DNA of 33,564 nucleotides, from NCBI GenBank assembly GCA_030692055.1, contig JAUYCY010000049.1, positions 1 to 33,564 of the forward strand. Direction: 5' to 3'. Origin of the DNA: Candidatus Omnitrophota bacterium (GTDB lineage: Bacteria; Omnitrophota; Koll11; Duberdicusellales; 4484-171). The notes beneath the pieces were generated by a model that was not told the DNA's origin, made no database searches, and saw nothing but the letters and a program-made list of their open reading frames with translations. This document shows positions 15,268 through 22,928 of this stretch, in pieces; positions within the stretch are counted from its first letter, which is position 1; the number at the start of each line of letters is the position of its first letter. The translations under genes and the position numbers were made by a program.

Positions 15268-16143
15268 ATCAATTATCAAAAGCTGCGGATCAATGAGGTT
15301 CTTATGGCGAAAATACCAACTATACAATTCGGATATACAGCTGTCTATATCCTTGAAGGGGAATCTACCTATCTCTTTGATTAATCTAGAATTATCTCCG
15401 CTGTATTCCCTCCCTAAACCAGGATTAAATATCTTTATCTCCAAATCTTTATTTGCAATCTCTAAAATCTTCCTGGCTAAGGTCAAGAGATCATATGTTC
15501 TGCCGGTACAGACATTATAGACTTTTTCATGCGCCTCATGGCGCAGAAACCACTCTGTAATCTTCACAAGGTCATCGATGTATAAGTAGTCAAAGAATAC
15601 ATTCTGTTTAATGGTTATGGGGAGATTCCATATGGTTTTGCAGCAGGCATTGGAGATAAATCTTATTTCCCAATCTTCGTATTTACCAAAAACGCCGAAG
15701 AGGCGCAGTTCCAAAATATTATCTTCACCCTGCGTATATTTGGACATAATATATTTGGAAAATCCGGAATCATCCCCGGGAACGTAGATATCGAAATATT
15801 CCTCTTGCATCTTCGGTATCCAATATTTTCTATCATATTCTTCACCTGAACCAAAAAGTATCATCTTTCCAAAATATTCGCGACACCGAACGACATTAAA
15901 AAACATCCTGAGATTATTGGACAAAACTTTGGAGGGTTCTTTTTTAGAATTCCTAGTGGCATTCCAGTTAGCAGTGTGAATAACTACATCAAATTTTTTT
16001 TCTTTGAGGAATTGAAAAACTGCCTCCTCGTCCAGTAATTCTAATTCTTCATGGGTAGGAGCAGAAATCGAATATCTATTACTAAGTTGCTCTTTTAGAT
16101 TGCGGCCGATAAATCCTGTTCCGCCGGTTATAAAGATTTTCAT
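15262..16143 (-). CDS. SDR-family NAD(P)-dependent sugar reductase/epimerase, YerF-like candidate
   Basis: The 293-residue protein is an extended short-chain dehydrogenase: GGTGFIG at 7-13 binds the cofactor, ILFGSGEEYD provides the catalytic serine region, and YIMSK gives Tyr131 and Lys135. It resembles the GDP-fucose synthetase/WcaG branch. The gene starts three bases after the ThDP enzyme, with GAGG as ribosome site, so the two act together. In Yersinia serogroup VI, YerF reduces the acetyl branch that YerE adds to a CDP-4-keto-3,6-dideoxyhexose, and this pair fits that role. A simple 3,5-epimerase or 4-reductase is the alternative. Its stop codon comes from the adjacent REP-like element. 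Confidence 0.75.
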   Translation of the reverse strand: MKIFITGGTGFIGRNLKEQLSNRYSISAPTHEELELLDEEAVFQFLKEKKFDVVIHTANWNATRNSKKEPSKVLSNNLRMFFNVVRCREYFGKMILFGSGEEYDRKYWIPKMQEEYFDIYVPGDDSGFSKYIMSKYTQGEDNILELRLFGVFGKYEDWEIRFISNACCKTIWNLPITIKQNVFFDYLYIDDLVKITEWFLRHEAHEKVYNVCTGRTYDLLTLARKILEIANKDLEIKIFNPGLGREYSGDNSRLIKEIGRFPFKDIDSCISELYSWYFRHKNLIDPQLLIIDK

Positions 16144-16146
16144 CTT

Positions 16147-17949
16147 TTAATCCTCAATAGGCGGTATGAGCATATTTGAATAAAACTCTTTCCTATCTAA
16201 AAATGGCCACAAATCCTCTAAGGGCTTAGATGCGATAGAGCCGTCGGGCTTAACCTCTGAAGAAAGCCGAGGGGCAGTCTGTAACTGCGGGTCTGCCATT
16301 ACCTCGCAGATATACGGGCCTGCTGATTCCAGAACCTCTCTTACGCGTTCCTTAATGTTTGTGTGATTTAATATCCTGTTATTTTTCAGGCCGTAAGCGC
16401 AAGCAACTTTACAGGTATCCGGAAGGGTTAAGCCGCTGGAAGGATCGCAGGCCACTAAACGGCCTTTAAAATAGTTTTTTTGCGTATTTCTAATGGAGGC
16501 ATAGCCGTTGTTATTTAAAATGAAGAGCTTTAGGGGTAATTTTAGCCTCGCCAAGGTCTCCAGCTCTTGAATGTTATGCTGTAACCCGCCATCGCCTATG
16601 ATACTCACTGTGCGTTTTCTAGCGCTGGCAAGACAGGCGCCAATACTTGCGGGAAGGCCAAACCCCATTGCTCCTAAACCCGGGGTATTAAAGATACGCT
16701 GGCCTTTTTTTACCTTAAAAGCCTGCATAGCAATTTCACTACAACTTCCGGAACTGCCCGGCACTAAAATGTCTGATTCTTGCATCAATTCAGACAAAAC
16801 ATCGAGCAATACATAGGTATTCACATATTCTTTTTGCTCCCAGTATTGCGCCAGGACCACCAGGTATTTGCTCTTGTACTCTTTACAGCGCGAGAACCAC
16901 TGAGAACGGCCTTTAACGATAAGTTGAGCTTTCTTTTTAAGAAACTCCTTTATGAATAGTTTCGCATCTGAACAAATAGGAATATCTATGCGTGTTTTTA
17001 ATTTCTTAATTTCAGCGGGGTCAATATCAATAACTATTTTTTTAGCCTTCGGTGCAAAATTTTGATAATTAAAGCCGACCTGAGCAAGGTCTAGCCTCGC
17101 ACCGATAGTCATTATAAAATCAGAATTCTGCTGAATAAAATTTGCCCCGCGCTGGCCAATCGAGCCCGGCCTGCCAAAAAATAGTTCGTGACCTTGGGGC
17201 AGGAAATCTATCGCCTTCCAGGTGGTTAATACGGGAATTTTAAGCACCTTGATTAATTCCATAAAATCTTCTAAGGCTTTAGCCAGCCTTATGCCGTTAC
17301 CCGCAAGCAGGACAGGCCTTTGGGACTTATTGAGTAATTGAATGATTTTGTCTATGCGGTAGTTAAGTTTTTTATTTTCAGCTAAAGGCGGTTTAGGGGG
17401 CTTAAATCCTTTAAGCTTAGTTTCGGAAATCTTTGCTGCTTGCACATCTAAGGGAATATCTATCCAAACCGGGCCGGGACGGCCAGTTTTAGCAAGAAAG
17501 ACTGCCTTTTCTAAATGGTACTTTATGCTCATAGGCTCTAAGACGGTAACCGCATATTTTGTAATTGGCTTAAGTATGGAAACAATATCCACTTCTTGCA
17601 CCCCCATCTGCCTGACGCGAGTTTCACCAATCATATCTGCACGTTTCACCTGCCCTGAGATAACCAACATAGGAGTAGAATCAATCCAGGCTCCGGCAAC
17701 ACCGGTAATGGTATTAGTGCTTCCAGGGCCTGTGGTTACCAGAGCTACCCCTAAATTATTTGTATATTGACCATACGCGTCCGCGGCTATAGCACAAGCC
17801 TGTTCATGAAGGCAGCAAATGTATTCAAGCTCCGAACGCCTGCCTAAAGAATCCACTAAATGCATGCAGCCACCACCAGGCAAAAGAAAGATATGTTTTA
17901 CACCAAGTCCGGAAATAAACTGAAATACATAATCTGATAATTTAATCAT
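16147..17949 (-). CDS. Thiamin diphosphate enzyme of the acetolactate synthase family, YerE-like candidate
   Basis: The 600-residue protein has the three domains of ThDP enzymes. The catalytic glutamate is E49 in CLHEQACAIAADAYG. The middle domain contains RPVLLAGNG. The ThDP and magnesium motif runs from GDGG at 452-455 to NNNGY at 479-483. True acetolactate synthase belongs beside ilvC and ilvN. Here the enzyme is in a polysaccharide locus with rfbF, rfbG, rfbH and an SDR, which matches YerE, the flavin-ThDP enzyme that transfers a two-carbon unit from pyruvate to C4 of CDP-4-keto-3,6-dideoxyglucose. The last 45 residues (LEDLWPFLDRKEFYSNMLIP) are also seen in sugar-locus members of the family. 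The ribosome site is weak. Confidence 0.85.
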   Translation of the reverse strand: MIKLSDYVFQFISGLGVKHIFLLPGGGCMHLVDSLGRRSELEYICCLHEQACAIAADAYGQYTNNLGVALVTTGPGSTNTITGVAGAWIDSTPMLVISGQVKRADMIGETRVRQMGVQEVDIVSILKPITKYAVTVLEPMSIKYHLEKAVFLAKTGRPGPVWIDIPLDVQAAKISETKLKGFKPPKPPLAENKKLNYRIDKIIQLLNKSQRPVLLAGNGIRLAKALEDFMELIKVLKIPVLTTWKAIDFLPQGHELFFGRPGSIGQRGANFIQQNSDFIMTIGARLDLAQVGFNYQNFAPKAKKIVIDIDPAEIKKLKTRIDIPICSDAKLFIKEFLKKKAQLIVKGRSQWFSRCKEYKSKYLVVLAQYWEQKEYVNTYVLLDVLSELMQESDILVPGSSGSCSEIAMQAFKVKKGQRIFNTPGLGAMGFGLPASIGACLASARKRTVSIIGDGGLQHNIQELETLARLKLPLKLFILNNNGYASIRNTQKNYFKGRLVACDPSSGLTLPDTCKVACAYGLKNNRILNHTNIKERVREVLESAGPYICEVMADPQLQTAPRLSSEVKPDGSIASKPLEDLWPFLDRKEFYSNMLIPPIED

Positions 17950-17965
17950 TTTCTTTTTATTCTTG

Positions 17966-18025
17966 ACACAGATTCACACAGATTTCTTATTAGACCATGG
18001 GTTTCTTTATAGATACACACAGATT
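17966..18025. repeat. Three ACACAGATT repeats
   Basis: ACACAGATT occurs at 17966-17974, 17976-17984 and 18017-18025. The last copy overlaps the stop codon of the GxxExxY gene. TAGATACACAC at 18010-18020 is repeated in inverted form just upstream of that gene, at the end of the HAD gene (18443-18453). Confidence 0.7.
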
Positions 18026-18425
18026 AAATAACTACCCGTTTATATTCTAATTTTGGTCTGGCAAAATTTAGAATCAAACCTACCTCACAGCCAGATGCTT
18101 TAAGATAATTGAGGGTTTGTGCTTTATGTATCTTACTTAAAAATTCTACTGTCTTAAGTTCAACTATCACTTTGTCTTCAATAACAAAGTCAGCTATATA
18201 TATGCCAATTTCCTCCCCCTTATAAACTATCTTTATTGCCTTTTGTGTTTCTACCTTTAGTCCATTTTTCTTAAGCTCGTATAATAGGGCTTTATGATAT
18301 ACTTTTTCTAAGAATCCACAACCTAAATTGTTTTGTACTTCAAAGGCACAAGCTATAATTTTACCTGTCAATTCCTCATATTTGTATTCTCCTTGCTTTT
18401 TTATCTGCGTGTATCCATAATCCAT
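18024..18425 (-). CDS. GxxExxY protein (PD-(D/E)xK nuclease-like fold)
   Basis: The 133-residue protein carries the naming motif GFLEKVY at 37-43 and a nuclease-like core: D79 in IADFVI, then E89-L-K91 in VIVELKTVE. The family is common in environmental bacteria and archaea and has no settled function. The frame could begin at a TTG at 18437, but the ATG at 18425 is preferred. The gene is an odd guest between a HAD gene and a ThDP gene, and is bounded by short inverted repeats, so it was probably inserted. It need not act in sugar metabolism. Confidence 0.85.
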   Translation of the reverse strand: MDYGYTQIKKQGEYKYEELTGKIIACAFEVQNNLGCGFLEKVYHKALLYELKKNGLKVETQKAIKIVYKGEEIGIYIADFVIEDKVIVELKTVEFLSKIHKAQTLNYLKASGCEVGLILNFARPKLEYKRVVI

Positions 18426-18439
18426 TATATTATCCAAAA

Positions 18440-19039
18440 TCAGTGTGTATCTAAGTTATCCTTAGTTTTTAAAATACTAATTAATGTCTCTTCAATATTT
18501 AATTTGCTTTTATTCCAAGGCCTGGGAAATAAAACCCCCTTTATGTCCAGCTCTTCACATGCCCTTAAATTTGCCTCGTTGTCATCGATAAAAATGCCTG
18601 CCTTACCCATCCATTTTAGAAAATCTTTCTTGTTTTTGTCATATTGGGGTATCTTTTGTCCTTTGCGAAGCGAAGGGACAAAGTGAAATGTCCTTATCCA
18701 AATACCAAAATGCACGAATACCCACTCTGCGCTTACATAAGCTGCTTTTACCGGCACCGCGGTAAGTGCGATATGGCGAAAAAATTTACCATAGCGCAAA
18801 AACCATTTCTTAATTTCAAGGGTAGGCGGTATTTTTCTATACCGGTGAGATAACCTAAATTCATCTAAGGAGTTTAAATACTCTTCCTTAGTTACTGCGA
18901 GGAGCCTGTGAGGCGGGTTTTCCGATATCTGGTCATATCTTAAAAGGCACTGCGGATGCTCAATGAGCCATTTTTCCTCAAACCAAAAGCGCATCAGTTC
19001 ATTTAAGACATCATCAATATCCCAAGCAATGGTAATCAG
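18440..19039 (-). CDS. HAD-superfamily hydrolase, probable CTG start
   Basis: The first ATG (18994) would leave a protein without its catalytic motif. Reading upstream in the same frame adds ITIAWDIDDVLNEL, containing the HAD motif I (D7 nucleophile, D9), and reaches a CTG at 19037-19039. AAGGAG lies six bases before this CTG. No ATG, GTG or TTG exists in the frame there. An ATT directly after it is the alternative start. Motif IV is GIFIDDNEAN (D152, D153), and HIALTAVP lies in the motif II position. The product has 199 residues and resembles 5'-nucleotidase-like HAD phosphatases. Next to a NeuB-like gene it may dephosphorylate a sugar acid, but this is inference. FVPSLRKGQ is encoded by a short imperfect palindrome. 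Confidence 0.75.
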   Translation of the reverse strand: MITIAWDIDDVLNELMRFWFEEKWLIEHPQCLLRYDQISENPPHRLLAVTKEEYLNSLDEFRLSHRYRKIPPTLEIKKWFLRYGKFFRHIALTAVPVKAAYVSAEWVFVHFGIWIRTFHFVPSLRKGQKIPQYDKNKKDFLKWMGKAGIFIDDNEANLRACEELDIKGVLFPRPWNKSKLNIEETLISILKTKDNLDTH

Positions 19040-19045
19040 ACTGCA

Positions 19046-19051
19046 CTCCTT
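19046..19051 (-). promoter_or_regulatory. Ribosome binding site deciding the CTG start
   Basis: AAGGAG on the minus strand lies six bases upstream of the CTG at 19037-19039. It is too far from the first ATG at 18994 to serve it, and so supports the upstream non-AUG start. Confidence 0.65.
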
Positions 19052-19061
19052 TTATACATTC

Positions 19062-19153
19062 GCGCCGCCAAAACCGCGCCATTTATGGCGCGGATATATT
19101 TGGTGCGGCGCTCAGTATGACCTTACCTGAAACCTCAAGGCTTACGCCCGAGG
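19062..19153. repeat. Composite REP-like element
   Basis: Outer arms GCGCCGCCAAA (19062) and TTTGGTGCGGCGC (to 19111) enclose the hairpin CCGCGCC/GGCGCGG at 19074-19093. A weaker hairpin, CCTC...GAGG with an AGGC/GCCC inner stem, lies at 19133-19153. It fills the gap between the NeuB-cupin gene and the HAD gene and has the same order of parts as the other composite elements. Confidence 0.72.
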
Positions 19154-19169
19154 AGTAAGGAAAGGTTCA

Positions 19170-20714
19170 TCAGCGGATTGGCTTGTAAAGCCAGTCCACC
19201 CAAAATGTCATGTAGGTTTTTCTCTCCGGGTTTTTTTCTATTTGTGTATCTTCATAAAAAGAATCTTCCGCTAAGGAAGTGGTGGATATCTCTTCAAAAA
19301 TTGCTCCATTTTTGGAGCTAAACCCATGTTTTATCCCCCTCTCCACGGTAACCATACCGCCAGGTCCATATTCTTTCTCTGCACCATTAATATTTATCGT
19401 AACCTCGCCGAATAAGATATTGAATGTCTCCTCTTTCTTTACGTGATAATGCATAGGGTGCTTCTGCCCGGCAAGTAATATAATTAATTTCTTGCAGTAT
19501 TCTCTGTTTATACAATTAATAAGGGCTGCGCCGCATTGCTCAAAATTTTCAATTCCATAATGATGGGAAAGTTCAAACTCTAATTTATTCGGCAGGCAGG
19601 TTTTGCTTTCGATAAGCAGCGGCTTAATTTTATTCATAATTTCTAAGACCCTTTCCCGCAGGTTTCTTACGCTTACATCGCTGGATAAAATTGGTTGATT
19701 TATCCGAATGTCTTTACCGGCGATAAACTCTATGTATTTAGACATCTCATTGGCGGTTATCTGATTGTCAATATTAGGTATGGCAAAAAATGCATTAGAG
19801 AGATCTATCTTTTCACCCTTTTTGATTGCCCTTTTAGCAAAGACTCCTCTTCGTAGGCCCCTTAAATCTGTTTTTTCCTTCTCAGAAAATCTTGATCTTC
19901 GGCCTCTAACCCCACACATTAAAAACGCTTCCTTTGCTGCTTCTAACCACTTGCGTATTTGCTCGGGCGTAGCCGAATAAGCATTGAGAGGATATTTATC
20001 GGTTTTAAGGCCTACGTGTTTCTCAAATATCGTTGCCCCTTTAGCAATAACTATCTTTATGGCATTGAAATTTGCCGGATCCTCGTGGGTAGAATAACCT
20101 GTGGGGGCCTTGGGATATCTATCTTTTAGCAAGTCAATCTGATTCAATTGCAGGTTATCGCAAAACGTAGGGTATTCACCTACGCAATGCATAAGCGCAA
20201 ATTGTTTTTCTCGATGTTCAAAAAACATTGCTACTTTATCAATATCCTCGAAAGTTGCTCCTGCCGTAGAGGCAATGATTGGTTTATCTGTCTGAGCAAT
20301 CCTTTCTAATAACGGCCAGTCAGTCAATGAACAACTGCCGATTTTTATTATATCAAAACCGTGTTTCTCAAGGAGAACAACCGAATTTTCATCGAAGGGG
20401 GTACAAATTGAGATAAATCCTAATTTTTTAATTTCATCTTTTAGCAGCTTAAGCTCTGATTCACTTAAACGCGTCTCTAAGAAACGCTTCACATATTTTA
20501 TATCTTTCCTTTCTCTATAATCCGGATGAATGAAGGTATCTAAATCTCGATATTGCAGCTTAAATCCAAAATTAAAATTAAAATCCCTGCAGACTTCATA
20601 TATTTCCCTGATAATCCTTAAGCCGTACTCAACATCTCCCTGATGGTTATTTGCTAATTCAAAAATAAATAAATTCTCCAAAGGCCATTTTTTACCCATG
20701 GTATTTCTCATCAT
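19170..20714 (-). CDS. NeuB-type sialic acid synthase family protein with SAF and cupin domains
   Basis: The 514-residue protein has three parts. Residues 15-270 are a NeuB TIM barrel (FIFELANNHQGDVEYGL; CTPFDENSVVLLEKHGFDIIKIGSC in the core; GYSTHEDP; FEKHVGL). Residues 285-350 match the SAF antifreeze-like domain (LRGLRRGVFAKRAIKKGEKI). Residues 410-480 are a cupin with likely metal ligands H422, H424, E428 and H463. NeuB enzymes join phosphoenolpyruvate to an amino or other sugar to give nonulosonic acids. The cupin resembles sugar-isomerase cupins and could prepare the acceptor sugar. No CMP-sugar synthetase is in the window. The start could also be the ATG at 20699. Either one overlaps the end of rfbG. 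Confidence 0.85.
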   Translation of the reverse strand: MMRNTMGKKWPLENLFIFELANNHQGDVEYGLRIIREIYEVCRDFNFNFGFKLQYRDLDTFIHPDYRERKDIKYVKRFLETRLSESELKLLKDEIKKLGFISICTPFDENSVVLLEKHGFDIIKIGSCSLTDWPLLERIAQTDKPIIASTAGATFEDIDKVAMFFEHREKQFALMHCVGEYPTFCDNLQLNQIDLLKDRYPKAPTGYSTHEDPANFNAIKIVIAKGATIFEKHVGLKTDKYPLNAYSATPEQIRKWLEAAKEAFLMCGVRGRRSRFSEKEKTDLRGLRRGVFAKRAIKKGEKIDLSNAFFAIPNIDNQITANEMSKYIEFIAGKDIRINQPILSSDVSVRNLRERVLEIMNKIKPLLIESKTCLPNKLEFELSHHYGIENFEQCGAALINCINREYCKKLIILLAGQKHPMHYHVKKEETFNILFGEVTININGAEKEYGPGGMVTVERGIKHGFSSKNGAIFEEISTTSLAEDSFYEDTQIEKNPERKTYMTFWVDWLYKPIR

Positions 20715-21708
20715 TTAATTTCGGCCTGCATATCATCTGTAACAGCAAATGTGTTTTGTACCAATTTATAGTTTTTCTTAAACCTTCTTCTAGCGTATAT
20801 TTTGCTTTCCAGCCAAGAATTTTTCTTGCTTTTTTAGAAGAAAGATATTGATATTTTATTTCATATTTTACTTTATTAAGAATTTTATAATTTGGTTTTG
20901 TACCCGCAAGTTGGTAGATTTTTTTCACCAACTCTAAAACCGAAATCGGGTTTTCGCCGCTAAAATTGAATGCCTCACCATACAATTTCGCCTGTGGCAT
21001 TTTTTCAGCTAATAATAAATACCCACCAACTATATCTTTCACATATATATAATCCCGAATGAACTTGCCATCGCTTCGAATCAAAAGCGGTTTCTCTTTT
21101 ATAATAGACCTTAGGACATCCGGTATGATTCTTGAAAAATGAAAATCTCCTGGCCCGTAAATATTTCCACAACGTGTAGTACATACCGGCAAGCCATACG
21201 TCCGAAAATAAGAGCGACTAAGCAAATCGGTACAGCTTTTAGAAACATCGTATGGATATTCTCCCATAAGTGCGTAGTTTTCCTTATAAGGAAGCGTATT
21301 GTGTTTACCGTAAGCCTTGTCGCTAGATGCCACAACGATAGCTTCGACGAAATTCTTTCCCCTGCACGAATCCAAGAGATTCCAAGTACCCTGGATATTT
21401 GACTTAAAGGTATTTAGGGGGTTTCTTAAGGCGGCACTAACAATAGTTTCTGCAGCCAGATGAAAAATAATCTGGGGTTTATATTTATCAATAATATCTT
21501 TTACCAATTTTAAATTAATAACATTTCCTTTTTTGTAATTAATATCCTTTCTTATATTACTCAATATGGGATTTGGGCGGTTATAGGTTTTATCCAAACC
21601 TATTATCTTAGCCCCTCGATTTAGTAAAGTCTCTGTAAGATGAGACCCCAAAAACCCTTCATATCCGGTAACCAACACCCATTTATTTTTCCAAAAATTA
21701 TCAATCAT
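20692..21708 (-). CDS. rfbG: CDP-glucose 4,6-dehydratase
   Basis: RfbG converts CDP-glucose to CDP-4-keto-6-deoxyglucose with tightly bound NAD. The 338-residue protein has GYEGFLG at 15-21 for cofactor binding, SSDKAYG at 128-134 and YPYDVSKS with Tyr153 and Lys157. RCGNIYGPGDFHFSRIIPD is a strong RfbG marker. A longer frame begins at 21756 but would overlap rfbF by 44 bases. The ATG at 21708 gives MIDNFWKNKWVLVTG, which matches the family start and sits four bases after the rfbF stop. The enzyme uses the product of the adjacent rfbF and feeds rfbH. Confidence 0.92.
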   Translation of the reverse strand: MIDNFWKNKWVLVTGYEGFLGSHLTETLLNRGAKIIGLDKTYNRPNPILSNIRKDINYKKGNVINLKLVKDIIDKYKPQIIFHLAAETIVSAALRNPLNTFKSNIQGTWNLLDSCRGKNFVEAIVVASSDKAYGKHNTLPYKENYALMGEYPYDVSKSCTDLLSRSYFRTYGLPVCTTRCGNIYGPGDFHFSRIIPDVLRSIIKEKPLLIRSDGKFIRDYIYVKDIVGGYLLLAEKMPQAKLYGEAFNFSGENPISVLELVKKIYQLAGTKPNYKILNKVKYEIKYQYLSSKKARKILGWKAKYTLEEGLRKTINWYKTHLLLQMICRPKLNDEKYHG

Positions 21709-21712
21709 ATAC

Positions 21713-22495
21713 TTACCAAACCTTCCATGACGCCATATTCTTTTCCCATAATTCATTAAGTTTCATATATTCGCGCGGCGTGTCGCAGCAATACCAAAAT
21801 CCGTCATGTTTAAATACACCCAACTGCTTATCTTTTACTATTGAAGGAAATACATGTCCTTCTAATACTAAATCTTCGCCGGGCCTAAAATATTTCCATA
21901 TTTTGGTACCGTCAAACATCATAAACCCGCCATTTATATAACCACTTCCCACATTAGTTTTTTCACCAAATTTCAAGACGCGTCCGTCATTGATTATCAA
22001 TTCGCCGAAACGACCCTCCGGTCGAACCCCTGTTACGGTACCAACCAAACCCGACTTTTTATGAACTTTTAACAAGGTGGCCAAATTTACATCAGCAACT
22101 CCGTCGCCATATGTTACACAAAAATATTTTTCTCCCTCAAGATATTTTTTTACATTCCAGATACGTGCACCTGTTTGAGAATTCTCACCTGTTTCCGCCA
22201 ACACAACCGTCCAATCATCTTCCGCTGTAGATGTGGAAAATTTCAATGAATTGAGCCTACCTAATTTAAGAGTAACATCCGAAACCTTTGCGTGATAATT
22301 TAAAAAAAATTCCTTGATTAGCCATCCTTTATACCCCAAACAAAGAACAAAATCCTTAATCCCGTAATGAGCGTAGGTTTTCATTATATGCCACAGAATA
22401 GGTTTGTCGCCTATGGGCAACATCGGTTTGGGTAAGATTTCTGAAACATCCTTAATTCTCGTGCCTCTACCACCGCATAAAATTACAGCTTTCAT
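21713..22495 (-). CDS. rfbF: Glucose-1-phosphate cytidylyltransferase
   Basis: RfbF makes CDP-glucose from glucose-1-phosphate and CTP. The 260-residue length equals the family norm. The nucleotide loop MKAVILCGGRGTR is at 1-13, with the KPMLPIGDKPILWHIM segment following, and YGIKDFVLCLGYKGWLIKEFF, VTYGDGVADV and GYINGGFMMF are typical of RfbF rather than of dTDP-glucose pyrophosphorylases. The start is preceded by a G-rich GGGGGAGG site. It opens the sugar-nucleotide part of the locus after a 430-base gap without genes, so a promoter is likely just upstream, although none can be assigned by eye. Confidence 0.93.
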   Translation of the reverse strand: MKAVILCGGRGTRIKDVSEILPKPMLPIGDKPILWHIMKTYAHYGIKDFVLCLGYKGWLIKEFFLNYHAKVSDVTLKLGRLNSLKFSTSTAEDDWTVVLAETGENSQTGARIWNVKKYLEGEKYFCVTYGDGVADVNLATLLKVHKKSGLVGTVTGVRPEGRFGELIINDGRVLKFGEKTNVGSGYINGGFMMFDGTKIWKYFRPGEDLVLEGHVFPSIVKDKQLGVFKHDGFWYCCDTPREYMKLNELWEKNMASWKVW

Positions 22496-22928
22496 TGCCT
22501 CCCCCTTGCTTATAAGTTTCTGTTCAGTCAGGAATTAAAACTTATATGTTTTTTCTCGCCTATCAACATAACTAATTCACTTTATTTACATAGATTAGCA
22601 CAAGATTTAGACCGCACCTGCCTGCCGGCAGGCAGGAAATCCAAAATTCGTCCTTCGACTTCGCTCAGGACGACCCTGAGCCTACCGAAGGGGTCGAAAC
22701 AATAGCAATGAAATCACCAATAACCAAGATACAAACACCAACCAAATTCCAATATTCAATACCCAATAACCAAACAGGGAGGTTTGATTATTGGAATTTG
22801 GTTATTGGTCATTGTTTGGTTATGGTTCGACTTCGCTCACAATCCTTCGAACCATCCTGAGCTTGTCGAAGGATTGCCTCTTGCCTGCCGGCAGGGTGTT
22901 TGGTTATTTAAAAATAAAATCCTTGATC
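22496..22928. repeat. Gene-free gap with stacked palindromes
   Basis: No coding frame is supported here. The gap contains a perfect 20-base palindrome at 22617-22636 (CCTGCCTGCCGGCAGGCAGG), a CCTTCGACTTCGCTCAGGA unit near 22650 with a related CCTGAGCTTGTCGAAGGA unit near 22856, and a 13-base inverted repeat CCAAATTCCAATA (22742-22754) with TATTGGAATTTGG (22789-22801) inside a longer stretch of ATTGG-type repeats. A second CTGCCGGCAG is found near 22885. The promoter of rfbF probably lies in the first 120 bases. Confidence 0.7.

Noticed and set aside
16147..17949. Biosynthetic acetolactate synthase (IlvB)
   Set aside because: No IlvN, IlvC or other branched-chain amino acid genes are near, and the setting is a CDP-sugar locus, so a YerE-like role is more likely.
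21709..21756. Longer N-terminus of RfbG
   Set aside because: It would overlap rfbF by 44 bases and add residues before the normal family start.
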